Below, piece by piece: positions 46,398-55,812 of a stretch of DNA of 64,000 nucleotides (position 1 is the first letter of the stretch; each line of letters starts with the position of its first letter). Both the position numbers and the translations under genes were made by a program. A model generated the notes under the pieces. The model saw only the letters and a list, made by a program, of their open reading frames with translations. It was not told the origin of the DNA and searched no databases. This DNA is from Acidobacteriota bacterium. GTDB taxonomy: Bacteria > Acidobacteriota > Terriglobia > Acidiferrales > UBA7541. The stretch is from positions 186,001-250,000 of the forward strand of contig JABCZF010000002.1 of assembly GCA_013289825.1 (NCBI GenBank), read 5' to 3'.

Positions 46398-47159
46398 GTG
46401 ATCTTTAGAATATTCGAAGACAAGGTGGAACTTGCCGAGGCAGCCGCCCTCGAAGCTGCAACGGCTATCCGCGGCGCAATCAAGGAACGAGGTCAGGCGC
46501 GCATAGTCGCCGCAACCGGCGCCTCTCAGCTCGAATTTCTGGAAGCGCTGACTGCGACGACCGGGATCGCCTGGCAAAACGTGGAATTATTCCATCTCGA
46601 TGAGTACATAGGAATTCCGGCCTCGCATCCAGCCAGTTTCTGTAAATATTTGCAGGACCGCCTGATCAACAAAACCGGGATCACCATGCTCCACTTGTTG
46701 AACGGCGCCGACGACCCGGCAGAAATCGTCCGTCGCGCAAGCAAGGCCATAGCGTCCGCTGCCATCGACGTCACATTTGCCGGCATCGGTGAAAACGGCC
46801 ATCTCGCCTTCAATGATCCTCCAGCCGATTTCGAGACGAACGATCCATACCTTATCGTGGATCTCGATGAAGCGTGCCGCAGGCAACAAGTCGGCGAGGG
46901 CTGGTTTAGGGATCTGTCGGCCGTGCCTCGGCAAGCCATTTCTATGTCCATCCGCCAAATCCTCAAATCCCGAGAGATCATTGCAGTGGTACCCGACGCC
47001 CGCAAAGCACCAGCCGTCAAGGTTTGTTTCGAAGGACCTATGAGCCCAATGGCTCCAGCGTCGATCCTCGGATCGCATGCGAGGGCAACAGTCTATCTAG
47101 ACCGGCAATCCGCGGCGTTGCTTAGTCCGGCGACACTTTCCTCTTTCACCGCCTGCTGA
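46398..47159 (+). CDS. Glucosamine-6-phosphate deaminase-like protein (NagB family)
   Basis: 253 residues, GTG start. NagB hallmarks: [21 protein letters not shown] (catalytic Asp) and [19 protein letters not shown] (catalytic His/Glu), and [13 protein letters not shown]. The family isomerises and deaminates glucosamine-6-phosphate to fructose-6-phosphate and ammonia; some relatives act in other sugar-phosphate steps. Its stop overlaps the start of the transporter remnant, so it heads a sugar-acid cluster with ManD and an SDR. The symbol nagB is not assigned because the context is a hexuronate one. Confidence 0.85.
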   Translation: MIFRIFEDKVELAEAAALEAATAIRGAIKERGQARIVAATGASQLEFLEALTATTGIAWQNVELFHLDEYIGIPASHPASFCKYLQDRLINKTGITMLHLLNGADDPAEIVRRASKAIASAAIDVTFAGIGENGHLAFNDPPADFETNDPYLIVDLDEACRRQQVGEGWFRDLSAVPRQAISMSIRQILKSREIIAVVPDARKAPAVKVCFEGPMSPMAPASILGSHARATVYLDRQSAALLSPATLSSFTAC

Positions 47160-48131
47160 TGGACACTCGCGCAAAAGCAAAAAGTACAGAAACAAACTTC
47201 CACGGCGGCCACAGCATTCCGTCGCTAAGATGGTGGATCTGCGCACTTTTGTTTGTTTCGACGGTCATCAATTACATCGATCGCCAAACGCTCTCGCTGC
47301 TCAAACAGGACTACCACTGGAGGAACACGCACTACGCCAATGCAGTGATCGGCTTCCGCGTAGCCTATCCTATCGGACAAGCTTTGAACGGCAGGCTGGT
47401 GGATCGCATCGGAACAATACGCAGACTTACCGAGCGGCACATGATCCTTGCCGACAGCCAAGAGGACCAAGCACCCAGAAAAACGTCCCCGCGCTGGCGC
47501 GATCTTCCGAAGCTCCCGCAAACCCGGGGAACCATGATTGCCAGGAGCTTCACCGACCTGGTCTTTTTCTTCATCGCCGATTGGTTTCCTATCTATCTGA
47601 TCGCCAAAGGAATTACTCTCAGAAGCGGCTTGATCGCCGTCTGGATTCCCTTGATCGCCGCCGATCTGGGCAATTTTTTCAGCGGCTGGCTTTCCGGCTT
47701 TCTGCTCAAACGCGGCTGGTCCGTCGGAAACGCGCCGCAGGCCCTGGTGGTTTTCGGCGGCTTCGGCATAGCCTTGCTTATTCTCACCATACTCACGGTG
47801 AATCTCCATTTGCTCACTCTCCCGTTTGCCCTTGCCACTTTCTCTTACGCATCTTTCACCACCATCGCCAACGTGTTACCTTCTGACCTTTACAAAAACG
47901 AATCCGTGGCGACCGTCAGCGGCTTCGGCGGTACGGGGGCCGCCCTCGGCACGATTATCGTTTTCGAATTGGCGGGCCAACTTTCCGATGGGTGGTATCG
48001 CGACGGGGACGCACTTGTTCGACCCGCTCATGGTTATCGCGGGCCTGATTCCCTTTGTGGGGATGATTCTCGTGCTTATGCTGGTGCGCAATCCAAAGGC
48101 GACGGATCACTGCCTGGTCCGCCGAATCTGA
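47159..48131 (+). pseudogene. Decayed hexuronate-type MFS transporter (ExuT-like), deletion and frameshift
   Basis: The start (RWWICALLFVSTVINYIDRQTLS) and later segments (SFTDLVFFFIADWFPIYLIAKGI, IAADLGNFFSGWLSGFLLKRGW, TIANVLPSDLYKNESVATVSG) are those of a hexuronate MFS carrier. About 120-130 residues (about four helices) normally lying between GRLVDRIGT and the RHMILAD segment are missing at about 47420-47435. The true C-terminus ([30 protein letters not shown]) is in the +1 frame, reached by removing one G from the GGGG at 48005-48008. The annotated open frame instead runs to 48172 with a non-homologous tail. Not functional as a normal carrier. Confidence 0.82.
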
Positions 48132-48216
48132 GATTTCTCGCACCACGTGGTTGCCAGTGCGGCCGAGAGTAGCGAATCCTAGGCGGGAAAGACCAATTGC
48201 AATTGGAGGAGGATTG

Positions 48217-49425
48217 GTGAAAATCACGGATGCAAAAGTGCTGATCTCGGCTCCGGGCCGGAATTTCGTAACCCTAAAGGTCTATACCGACCAGGGCATT
48301 TACGGCCTCGGCGATGCGACGCTTAATGGCCGTGAGCTGGCCGTCGCCGCCTATCTATCCGAGCATTTAATTCCGTGCCTCATCGGCCGCGATCCGTTTC
48401 AATCCGAAGACATCTGGCAATATTTCTATCGCGGCGCGTATTGGCGCCGCGGCCCCGTAACCATGGCTTCGATTGGCGCGATCGACGTCGCCCTGTGGGA
48501 CATCAAGGGCAAAGCCCTCAACACTCCGGTTTACAACCTTCTCGGTGGAAAAAGCCGCACCGGCGTCATGGTCTACGGCCACGCCAACGGCCGCGACATC
48601 CAAGAAACCATCGACGAAGTCGGCAAATACGCGGCCATGGGCTATCGCGCCATTCGCGCGCAATCGGGTATTCCCGGGATTCCCTCCACCTACGGCGTTG
48701 CGAAAGACAAGCTCTACTACGAACCTGCCGAAAAAGGCTTGCCTCCGGAAAATCTCTGGTCCACGGAGAAATATCTGCTGCATGTGCCAAAACTTTTCGA
48801 ATCACTGCGCGTGAAGTTTGGCGATGATGTTCATCTCCTGCACGACGCCCATCACCGCCTTACGCCGATCGAAGCGGCTCGCCTCGGCAAGAGCCTCGAG
48901 CCCTATCACCTCTTCTGGCTCGAAGATGCCGTCACGGCGGAACTTCAGGAAGGGTTTCGCATCGTGCGTCAGCACACCACCACGCCGCTCGCGCTGGGTG
49001 AAGTCTTCAACACCATTTGGGACGCCAAGACCGTCATCACCGAACAATTGATCGACTACATTCGCATGGCCACGGTCCACAGCGGCGGCATCACTCACCT
49101 CAAAAAAGTCGCTTCTCTCGCAGAGATTTATCACGTCCTCACCGGCTGCCACGGTGCGACAGACTTGTCGCCAGTTTCCTTAGCCGCCGCTCTTCATTTC
49201 GACATGTCCGTCAACAACTTCGGGATTCAGGAATACATGCTTCACACCAAGGAAACCGACGAAGTGTTCCCGCACGCTTATTCCTTCAGCGACGGCTTCC
49301 TGCACCCCGGAGACACGCCCGGTTTGGGCGTCGACTACAATGAGAAGCTCGCGGAAACGTTTCCTTACGAACGCGCGTACTTGCCCATTAATAGAAAGTT
49401 GGACGGCACAATGTTCAACTGGTAG
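48217..49425 (+). CDS. Mannonate dehydratase-type enolase-superfamily protein (ManD/RspA-like)
   Basis: 402 residues from a GTG at 48217 behind GGAGGAGG; the open frame goes back to 48151. Family markers: [33 protein letters not shown], the [10 protein letters not shown] block, [15 protein letters not shown] (metal Asp and catalytic His), FWLEDAV and ALGEVFN (metal Glu residues), and the C-terminal LDGTMFNW. ManD members dehydrate D-mannonate and/or D-gluconate to 2-keto-3-deoxygluconate. Located after NagB and the broken hexuronate transporter and before an SDR, it suits a hexuronate pathway. Confidence 0.9.
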   Translation: MKITDAKVLISAPGRNFVTLKVYTDQGIYGLGDATLNGRELAVAAYLSEHLIPCLIGRDPFQSEDIWQYFYRGAYWRRGPVTMASIGAIDVALWDIKGKALNTPVYNLLGGKSRTGVMVYGHANGRDIQETIDEVGKYAAMGYRAIRAQSGIPGIPSTYGVAKDKLYYEPAEKGLPPENLWSTEKYLLHVPKLFESLRVKFGDDVHLLHDAHHRLTPIEAARLGKSLEPYHLFWLEDAVTAELQEGFRIVRQHTTTPLALGEVFNTIWDAKTVITEQLIDYIRMATVHSGGITHLKKVASLAEIYHVLTGCHGATDLSPVSLAAALHFDMSVNNFGIQEYMLHTKETDEVFPHAYSFSDGFLHPGDTPGLGVDYNEKLAETFPYERAYLPINRKLDGTMFNW

Positions 49426-49510
49426 GGCGAGTCGCTGTTCGCAACCAAAGCAGTAAGCGCGTCGCGAGTGCAGTTAGTAAGCAAAAGATCTTCATGTGGA
49501 GATGGAAACA

Positions 49511-50287
49511 ATGGGATACAGCAAGCTCGATCTGAAAGGCAAGTCAGCCGTGGTCATCGGCGGCACTTCCGGCATCGGCCGAGCGATCGCCCTGGGCCTA
49601 GCCGAAGCCGGCGCCGATGTCGCCCCCACAGCGCGGCGCCCCGACCAAGTGGAGGCCGCCGCCCGTGAAGTCGAAGCACTGGGACGCCGCGCCCTTCGCC
49701 AAACGTCTGATGTGACCGACCGAGCTTCGCTCGAGCAGGTGCTCCGTGCCGCGTTGAAATCATTCGGCAAAGTCGATATTCTCGTGAACTCTGCCGGACG
49801 CACCAAGCGCGCCCCCACGATGGATTTTACCGAACAAGACTGGAACGACATTCTGGAAACAAATCTCACGGGCATCCTGCGCGCCTGCCAGATTTTTGGC
49901 CGGCACATGGCGGAGCGCCGCTACGGAAGGATCATCAACATCGCTTCGATTGGCTCTTTTCTCGGCATATTCGAGGTGGCCGCGTACTCTGCGAGCAAAG
50001 CCGCAGTCGCTTCGCTGACGCGGTCGCTGGCCGTCGAATGGGCGCCCCACGGAATCTGCGTGAATGCCATCACACCGGGCGTCTTCCGCACCGCGCTGAA
50101 CGAAAAGCTGCTGGACGGTACGCCGCGAGGCAATGAATTTCTGATGCGCACACCTATGAAGCGCTTTGGCCAAGTCGAGGAGCTGGCCGGCGCGGCCGTC
50201 TACCTCGCCTCTGACGCGGCCAGTTTCACGACGGGCTCCGTGCTCATTGTTGATGGCGGAATCCTTGCCAGTGGCGTAAACCAGTGA
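49511..50287 (+). CDS. SDR-family oxidoreductase (sugar/sugar-acid dehydrogenase type)
   Basis: 258 residues from the ATG at 49511 (GGAG nine bases upstream); GTG 49496 and ATG 49502 are in frame alternatives. Cofactor site IGGTSGIGRA, LVNSAG, Ser in INIASIGSFLG, YSASK, and the C-terminal YLASDAASFTTGSVLIVDGG are classical. Its closest style is gluconate 5-dehydrogenase/KduD. It follows ManD by 85 bp and probably oxidises or reduces a sugar acid in that pathway (inference). Confidence 0.88.
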   Translation: MGYSKLDLKGKSAVVIGGTSGIGRAIALGLAEAGADVAPTARRPDQVEAAAREVEALGRRALRQTSDVTDRASLEQVLRAALKSFGKVDILVNSAGRTKRAPTMDFTEQDWNDILETNLTGILRACQIFGRHMAERRYGRIINIASIGSFLGIFEVAAYSASKAAVASLTRSLAVEWAPHGICVNAITPGVFRTALNEKLLDGTPRGNEFLMRTPMKRFGQVEELAGAAVYLASDAASFTTGSVLIVDGGILASGVNQ

Positions 50288-50407
50288 ACGGATGGAGAGA
50301 AAGTAAGTTGGAAGCGAGGAGTGCAGTAGCCAGAGGATGTTTGGGCACATTCGGCAAATCACATGCGACGGAGCGTCAAACTGATGGGACCGGCATCGTT
50401 TCTGTCT

Positions 50408-51148
50408 CTATGGGAGTACCGTAATTCTCGTGACCGGATGAATCTCCATCCACTGTGCATGGAAACTGTCCTGGACCAAAGTGCCAACTATTTGAACGTG
50501 AGAACCCACCGGCGGCAGAGACACTTGATCGGTGTAGTTGGCACACGCCGCTTTGGCGTCCTGCTGAGTAACAGGAAATCTGCATACAATCTCGAAAACC
50601 AGATTCCCTCCTTCATCGCTGATGTTCCCGGCGTTCAATAGATTTTCAAATTGCGGGTCCACTTTCAGCCAGCCGTGGGTGTCACCATCGGCTTCGTGGC
50701 GAACGCCGTCAGACTTCTTGCCCGCAGTAGCATCCACGATGGTCCCGGTGACAGTGACGCATGGTTGTTTCACGATGAGGCGCGGCGCATGGTAGACATG
50801 GCTCCACAGCGTCGGATCACACTGCGTTTCCGGCGGCTGAGGCGGGGTTAGGGGGGCCGGCTGAGCGGACGGTGGTGTAGGCGGCACCGAAAGTGTCACG
50901 AACTTCGACCAGATCCAACCGACCTGTTCATCCTCCGTCCTAACATGGTAGAAGCCACTATCTGGGGCTTCATCCACCAGAGTTAGTCTCGCTCCCTCGG
51001 GGAGATGAGCAAGGGCGACGCTCGCCGTCGAGGGATCGCGACGAAGAATGACATTTCGGTTGGTGGTCGCGGTCTGGCCTAAGACAGAAAAGGGACAGAT
51101 CAGCAGAATGAGTAGACCTACAAAAGTTCTCATGGAGTTGGTCTTCAT
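50408..51148 (-). CDS. Secreted SH3-like domain protein
   Basis: 246 residues from the ATG at 51148, preceded by GGGAGG. Signal peptide MRTFVGLLILLICPFSVLG-Q. An SH3b-like module follows (NRNVILRRDPSTASVALAHLPEGARLTLVDEAPDSGFYHVRT..VGWIWSKFV), then a Pro-rich linker and a C-terminal OB-like part (CVTVTGTIVDATAGKK..GSHVQIVGTLVQD). Bacterial SH3 domains often bind cell-wall peptides; function here is unknown. In-frame ATG at 51172 adds eight residues. Confidence 0.78.
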   Translation of the reverse strand: MKTNSMRTFVGLLILLICPFSVLGQTATTNRNVILRRDPSTASVALAHLPEGARLTLVDEAPDSGFYHVRTEDEQVGWIWSKFVTLSVPPTPPSAQPAPLTPPQPPETQCDPTLWSHVYHAPRLIVKQPCVTVTGTIVDATAGKKSDGVRHEADGDTHGWLKVDPQFENLLNAGNISDEGGNLVFEIVCRFPVTQQDAKAACANYTDQVSLPPVGSHVQIVGTLVQDSFHAQWMEIHPVTRITVLP

Positions 51149-51453
51149 GTCTTCGCTCCTCCCATTTTTCATCTTAGGGGTGTCCTGCCGTCCCGACTCG
51201 TCCCTATTTGCGGACTACCCCACCATCGCCTGGTTCTTTCTCGAACAGTACCAGACTTGATGCTCGACGCAAAATGGGCGCAGGATCTTGGGGCGAACTG
51301 GACCGAACCCTTAACTTCAGGCCGGACTTTGCAGCCGGATTTCTTAGAAATTGGACTTCAAAAAAGTCGAGGCTGGACACCAGAAATACGTCACTTCCTG
51401 GATTAGGTCGTAGACGCCTTCTCGGCGCCTTAAGCATCGGGCGATAGTGTCAG
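51149..51453. other. Intergenic, no gene seen
   Basis: Between the SH3-like gene and an orphan terminator. A plus-strand frame at 51208-51447 ends just before the terminator but has an atypical composition and no clear ribosome site, so it is not called. Confidence 0.4.
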
Positions 51454-51482
51454 CCGGCCAGGGTCAGCCGCGCCGGTTTTTT
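51454..51482 (+). terminator. Orphan intrinsic terminator
   Basis: CCGGC (51454-51458) pairs with GCCGG (51472-51476), followed directly by TTTTTT (51477-51482). No called plus-strand gene lies immediately upstream. Confidence 0.55.
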
Positions 51483-51810
51483 ATGCACTACCCTTCGAAC
51501 AGCAGGTCTTGTTGGCAAACCGGCTATGGCCTAGTTCGTTTAGAATTTGGGGCGACCGGAACATATGAAAGCCCATGTCCGTAGTATCAAATCTGCACCG
51601 ACCGATCGTCGTAGGTTCGTCACCCGCACAACTCATCGGTAAGAGATTACTTCCGTTTGATCGAGAAGGTGACATACTCCCATGAGCAAACTAGCCCACG
51701 CGTCGCGGGCTTTAACTTGTTCCGTTCCCGAGCTACTGCCGAGTCACTTGCCTCCCGCCTTACGTCTGGTGCGGCGCCTCCGGTTGCGATAGATTTGATC
51801 GGGAGGATTC

Positions 51811-52047
51811 ATGGACATTCTAGCAGCCATCAAGCGCGAAGAGAGAAAACTCGAAAAGCAGTTAGGCAAGCTACAGCACCAATTGAACGGAATACGATCG
51901 GCTGGGAAAGCTTTGGGCGATTCGACGAGCAAGGAACTCAAAGCGGTAAAGAAGCGCGTTATGTCTGCTGCCGCCAGAGCGAAGATCGGGAAAGCTGCCA
52001 AGAAGCGGTGGAGGAAGTTTCGAGCGCAGAAAAAGGCGGCAGGATAG
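51811..52047 (+). CDS. Small basic hypothetical protein
   Basis: 78 residues, Lys/Arg-rich, start ATG with GGGAGG six bases upstream. Two parts: a coiled-coil N-terminus (IKREERKLEKQLGKLQHQLNGI) and a basic C-terminal AAARAKIGKAAKKRWRKFRAQ repeat-like stretch, which may bind nucleic acid. Proteins with such tails are frequent in acidobacteria, with unknown role. Confidence 0.7.
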   Translation: MDILAAIKREERKLEKQLGKLQHQLNGIRSAGKALGDSTSKELKAVKKRVMSAAARAKIGKAAKKRWRKFRAQKKAAG

Positions 52048-52144
52048 TCCGGCCTTCGCGGTTGGAAATCCAGTAGTAGACAATACGTAACGGACCTTCA
52101 TCGAGTGACTCGACATCGATTATTCAATGGAATAGGCTCGAACG

Positions 52145-52483
52145 GTGGATGACCATCGTGGGCTAAGGTTTGCGTTTAGCGCCAGTGCCGAGATCGCTCC
52201 TGAAAGCTCGCCTACTGCTTTTGTCAAGGCACGGGTGACGGAGGTGAGCTTACGGGGGTGTCTCCTAGAGACTTCTGCGTCGTTTGAGATGCAGCTACCT
52301 GTTTTGCTGAAGATTGACCACTCGGGAGAGCATTTCGAGGCCGAGGCATCAGTTCTCTATCTCAAGCCCGAGGGCATGGGCTTGGTGTTTCGGGAGATAA
52401 AGCCCCAGTTTCGAGCCGTTTTGCAGAAATGGGTTCTGACCGCGCTAGATCACCAACCGCATGCCTCAGAAACCCCTGGTTAG
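52145..52483 (+). CDS. PilZ-domain protein
   Basis: 112 residues, GTG start with a weak ribosome site. The PilZ beta-barrel pattern is visible in VTEVSLRGCLLETS (the D/N-x-S-x-x-G equivalent) and EHFEAEASVLYLKPEGMGLVFREI. The N-terminal RxxxR c-di-GMP motif is not clear, so direct ligand binding is uncertain. A c-di-GMP enzyme gene is encoded 0.8 kb downstream. Confidence 0.75.
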   Translation: MDDHRGLRFAFSASAEIAPESSPTAFVKARVTEVSLRGCLLETSASFEMQLPVLLKIDHSGEHFEAEASVLYLKPEGMGLVFREIKPQFRAVLQKWVLTALDHQPHASETPG

Positions 52484-52529
52484 CTCGCCCTGTACGGCGC
52501 CTTGAATAATTAGGTGCTATCCTCAGCCT

Positions 52530-52826
52530 GTGCCCACGAGTTTTGAATCCGCTCTTCTGTCCGTCTGGCAACAGGGTCTGGTCGATAAGAAGAAAATTGT
52601 CGAGATTGACGGCGAAACTTATTCTGTCAAGCAGACGGCCAAAAGCAGGTTGAAACAAATTGATTTTCGTTTTGAAGGGCGAGAATTGCGGGGCCTGGAA
52701 CAAAACCCGAACACCAAATCCAGATGGGCGAAGCTCGCCAGGGAGGAAAAAAAAGTCATGCAGTTTCTCGAAGCGGGAAGATACATCGCGGTGGTGGTGG
52801 ACGGGAAAATTCAGGTTTATAAGTAG
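52530..52826 (+). CDS. Hypothetical protein
   Basis: 98 residues, GTG start. Features: GLVDKKKIVEIDGETYSVKQTAKSRL and a C-terminal VMQFLEAGRYIAVVVDGKIQVYK beta pair. No known domain recognised; composition and spacing between neighbours are gene-like. Confidence 0.65.
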   Translation: MPTSFESALLSVWQQGLVDKKKIVEIDGETYSVKQTAKSRLKQIDFRFEGRELRGLEQNPNTKSRWAKLAREEKKVMQFLEAGRYIAVVVDGKIQVYK

Positions 52827-52869
52827 TTGAGGTATTCAATCCGAATGAACAGATAGAGCGGGAATTGAT

Positions 52870-53061
52870 ATGGCGCTAATCAAGCTTCGCGAGGCCAATG
52901 AAGCCGGAGAAGAAACGGGAATTCTCTTTGCAAATACCGATCAAATTGTTGCCATCAGTTCTGGCCCTAATGCGACAGAAGTCCAGATGGCCGATGGGAG
53001 CACACGATGGGTTAAAGACACTCCTGATGCAGTCGTCTTGTTGACAACGGCGTCTGGATGA
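52870..53061 (+). CDS. Small hypothetical protein
   Basis: 63 residues, start ATG shortly after GAGCGGGAATTGAT. The sequence (LIKLREANEAGEETGILFANTDQIVAI, MADGSTRWVKDTPDAVV) is rich in beta strands, slightly FlbD-like. Function unknown. It lies 43 bp after the previous small gene, possibly co-transcribed. Confidence 0.65.
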   Translation: MALIKLREANEAGEETGILFANTDQIVAISSGPNATEVQMADGSTRWVKDTPDAVVLLTTASG

Positions 53062-53271
53062 TGGCCGCGCCTGCCTCGCTAGACGCTAAGACCCGGCCAT
53101 CACAGATTCGTAGGACGTGTGATTCAGCTATCGCCTACAAACGGCGAAGAAGCACTGAAGACGGCGCAATACCGCTTATGGAGTTCGTTGCCTGGCTTAA
53201 GTGGAGCGTCCCGGCTTCATGATCACCACGCGGAGCAACTGGCTGGGATCTTCGGCGGACGAGAGCTTCTG

Positions 53272-54963
53272 TTAGCCTGTCTGAAGCAGAGCAGCAAATT
53301 GTGGAGCAGGTAGCGGCCTACTGAAGAGGTACCCCTGTCCTTCCTGACAATGGTGGGCCTGAAGGTAGGCCCTCTGTTCTTGCGTTTCGATGCCCTCGGC
53401 GACCACCACGTGCTTGAGGCTCTTTCCCATGCTAATGATCGCGTCCACGATGGTTGAGCCATCGCAATCGGCAGTGATCTGGTTGATAAACGAGCGATCG
53501 ATTTTCAAAATATCGATGGGAAACTCGCGGAGATAGCTAAGGCTGGAATAGCCAGTACCGAAGTCATCCGCGGCGAGACGTATTCCCATGCCCTTGAGCT
53601 CTTGAAGTACGGAAGCCGTGAATTTGGCATCGTCCATAAGAACGCCTTCGGTGAGTTCGAGTTCGAGGTACCGCGCCTCCAAGCCGGTTTCCTTGAGGAT
53701 CGTCCGGACACCTTCAACAAAATCAGTTTTGCGGAACTCCGCGGAAGAGACGTTAACAGCAACGGGGATTGGCGGAAGTCCTGCGTCCTGCCAGGCGCGG
53801 GCTTGCCGGCACGCTTCGCGCAGCACCCAGCGGCCGATGGGCAGAATTAGCCCGCTATCTTCGGCGATGGGCACGAATTCCGCAGGAGAGACGAGTCCTC
53901 GATCCGGATGCTGCCAGCGTATCAACGCTTCGACACTTGTGATCTCCCCGGTGTTGAGATTTACCTTGGGCTGGTAATGCAACAAGAACTCTTGTCGCTC
54001 GAGAGCGCGACGCAGACTGGCTTCGAGAGATTGCCGCGCTACGACCTTCACATTCATCTCCGCCGTGAAGTACTGGAAGTTGTTGCGGCCGTTTTCCTTG
54101 GCGTGATACATCGCCGTGTCCGCATTCTTGATTAACGTTTCCGCATCTTCTCCGTCCACCGGATAGACACTGATGCCGATACTGCCATCGATATGCAGTT
54201 CGTGCTCCCCGATGAAATGCGGCGCAGTCAGAGAAAGAAGTATCCTTTTCGCGCTTTTGGCAGCGTCTTGCGAACCAGCGATCTCTGAAAGGAGGATCAG
54301 GAATTCATCTCCACCCTGGCGGGTGACGGTGTCCGAATCGCGCACGCTGGCCACCAACCGGAGTGCAACGGATTGCAGCAGTCGGTCCCCGATGGCATGT
54401 CCCAGTGAATCGTTGATGTACTTGAATCGATCCAAATCGAGAAAGACTACCGCTGTCAGGGTCTTCCGACGGCGAGCTAAGGAAATCGCTTGAGAGATCC
54501 GGTCGTTCAACACAAGCCGATTGGGCAGGTTGGTCACCGCGTCGTGCTGCGCGAGGTATGTAGTTTCTACTTGTATGCGATGGTGCTCGATGGCGTGACG
54601 AAGAGCCCTGGGAAGCGCGCGATTTTCGACCTGTCCCTTAATCAGGTAATCTTGCGCACCGGCCTTCATAGCTTCGGCCGCCAGCGCCTCATCGTCCATG
54701 CCTGTGAGCACGATGAGGGGGATGCCCGGGGCCGCTGCGCGCGCCTGTTGGACGGACTGGAGACCATACGCATCCGGCAGTCCCAAGTCCAGCAGGACGA
54801 TGTCCACCCCGCCTTTCGCCAGGCGAATGACGGCCTCACGCATGTTTGAGACGTGCGTCATTTCGAAGCTATTCGGGCTTTCTTTGCCGAACATCTCACG
54901 GAGCAAGCGAGCATCTCCCTCGTTATCCTCAACCAGAAGAACTCGCAGTGTCTTTTGCTTCAT
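53272..54963 (-). CDS. REC-GGDEF-EAL cyclic-di-GMP regulator
   Basis: 563 residues in three domains. Receiver (1-125): phospho-acceptor Asp59 in VLLDLGLPD and Lys in YLIKG. GGDEF (about 140-300): intact active-site RQGGDEFLILL plus VVFLDLDRFKYINDSLGHAIGD. EAL (about 315-560): intact EALIRWQ, ELTEGVL, DDFGTGYSSLSYL, DILKIDRSF and VVAEGIETQEQ. All key residues are present, so both cyclase and phosphodiesterase activity are possible, controlled by phosphorylation from an unseen kinase. Its start lies 22 bp from a decayed response-regulator remnant. Confidence 0.93.
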   Translation of the reverse strand: MKQKTLRVLLVEDNEGDARLLREMFGKESPNSFEMTHVSNMREAVIRLAKGGVDIVLLDLGLPDAYGLQSVQQARAAAPGIPLIVLTGMDDEALAAEAMKAGAQDYLIKGQVENRALPRALRHAIEHHRIQVETTYLAQHDAVTNLPNRLVLNDRISQAISLARRRKTLTAVVFLDLDRFKYINDSLGHAIGDRLLQSVALRLVASVRDSDTVTRQGGDEFLILLSEIAGSQDAAKSAKRILLSLTAPHFIGEHELHIDGSIGISVYPVDGEDAETLIKNADTAMYHAKENGRNNFQYFTAEMNVKVVARQSLEASLRRALERQEFLLHYQPKVNLNTGEITSVEALIRWQHPDRGLVSPAEFVPIAEDSGLILPIGRWVLREACRQARAWQDAGLPPIPVAVNVSSAEFRKTDFVEGVRTILKETGLEARYLELELTEGVLMDDAKFTASVLQELKGMGIRLAADDFGTGYSSLSYLREFPIDILKIDRSFINQITADCDGSTIVDAIISMGKSLKHVVVAEGIETQEQRAYLQAHHCQEGQGYLFSRPLPAPQFAALLQTG

Positions 54964-54984
54964 GAGCGTGCGTCCCTTGGCAAC

Positions 54985-55300
54985 TTAACCACCGACGACT
55001 AGAAAACTGTCGATGCTCTTCACCACTTTCAGGAACCCCTCGAGATCTGCAGTGTTGGTAAGGTGGCAGTTCTCATGGGTGATAACTCCTCTGGGATATC
55101 CGTCCCGGATGCGGAGGTCGTCAAGATAACCCCGGGATACTCTCGAGTACCGGGCTCTCCTTGAGTTCCGCCAAGACCTCCCGGCCGTCCTTCTTGGGCA
55201 GGTTCAGTTGGAGCGAGTTCAGATCCGGGCGAGGAGTATTGGCGTGCTCCCCTTCGCGCCCCAGAAAAGGTCATTATTTCTGCCCTATGCGAAGCCACGT
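54985..55300 (-). pseudogene. Remnant of an Rcp1-like response regulator
   Basis: Three reading frames in order give one receiver domain. First [26 protein letters not shown], then after a frame change [16 protein letters not shown], then HENCHLTN.ADLEGFLKVVKSIDSFLV ending at a stop (54985-54987). The pattern [20 protein letters not shown]...VVxLTTS...CYLTKP..LE.F..VVKSI is typical of single-domain Rcp1-type regulators. The Asp site reads NSLQLNL, so the phospho-acceptor is gone too. Multiple lesions show decay. It sits just upstream of the REC-GGDEF-EAL gene. Confidence 0.75.
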
Positions 55301-55812
55301 TCGTCTTCAACTAACTCCAGATTAGGAGCGGAGGGCTTTGGGACAGACACAGTGTCGCAAGTCCGAGGGGCGGCTCGGAAGCACGTGCTGGTCCAAGAAG
55401 GGAGTTACAGTTTATACCGGCTGGATGCTGGTTCCAACTTGGCCCACAGGCCGATGTCCAATAAACTACGGTGAATACTCGCGTGCGAGCGCTCGAAAGT
55501 CGGGTTGCAGGTATTGGGATAATCCGGAAATCAGGCTCAGGAATAGCGCGCTGATGTGCCCGTACAAAGCCGACAAACAAATCCTCTGGTCACAAACCAT
55601 CCAAGCGATTCTACGCCTCGCGATGAATGACTACCAGAAGCGTTTGAGTGCATCGCAGGTAGCGCGATGGAATTGGTGGAAGAAGAGTTCAAGACTGCAA
55701 GAAAATCAACGGAGAGGCCGTCAATCAGTCATCAAACCTCATTCTCTTAGCCCATCGCAACCCCGGTCCTAGCAGCTGTGCAGCTTGGCGCAGCGTTGAC
55801 TGGAGCAAACTT
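55301..55812. other. Gene-poor stretch, no gene seen
   Basis: About 510 bp with no reading frame showing recognisable homology or a ribosome site on either strand. It may include older remains of the two-component locus whose regulator remnant lies beside it; no repeat or RNA motif noticed. Confidence 0.4.

Noticed and set aside
51208-51447. 79-codon plus-strand frame before the orphan terminator
   Set aside because: No ribosome site or recognisable features; reported only as a possible transcript.
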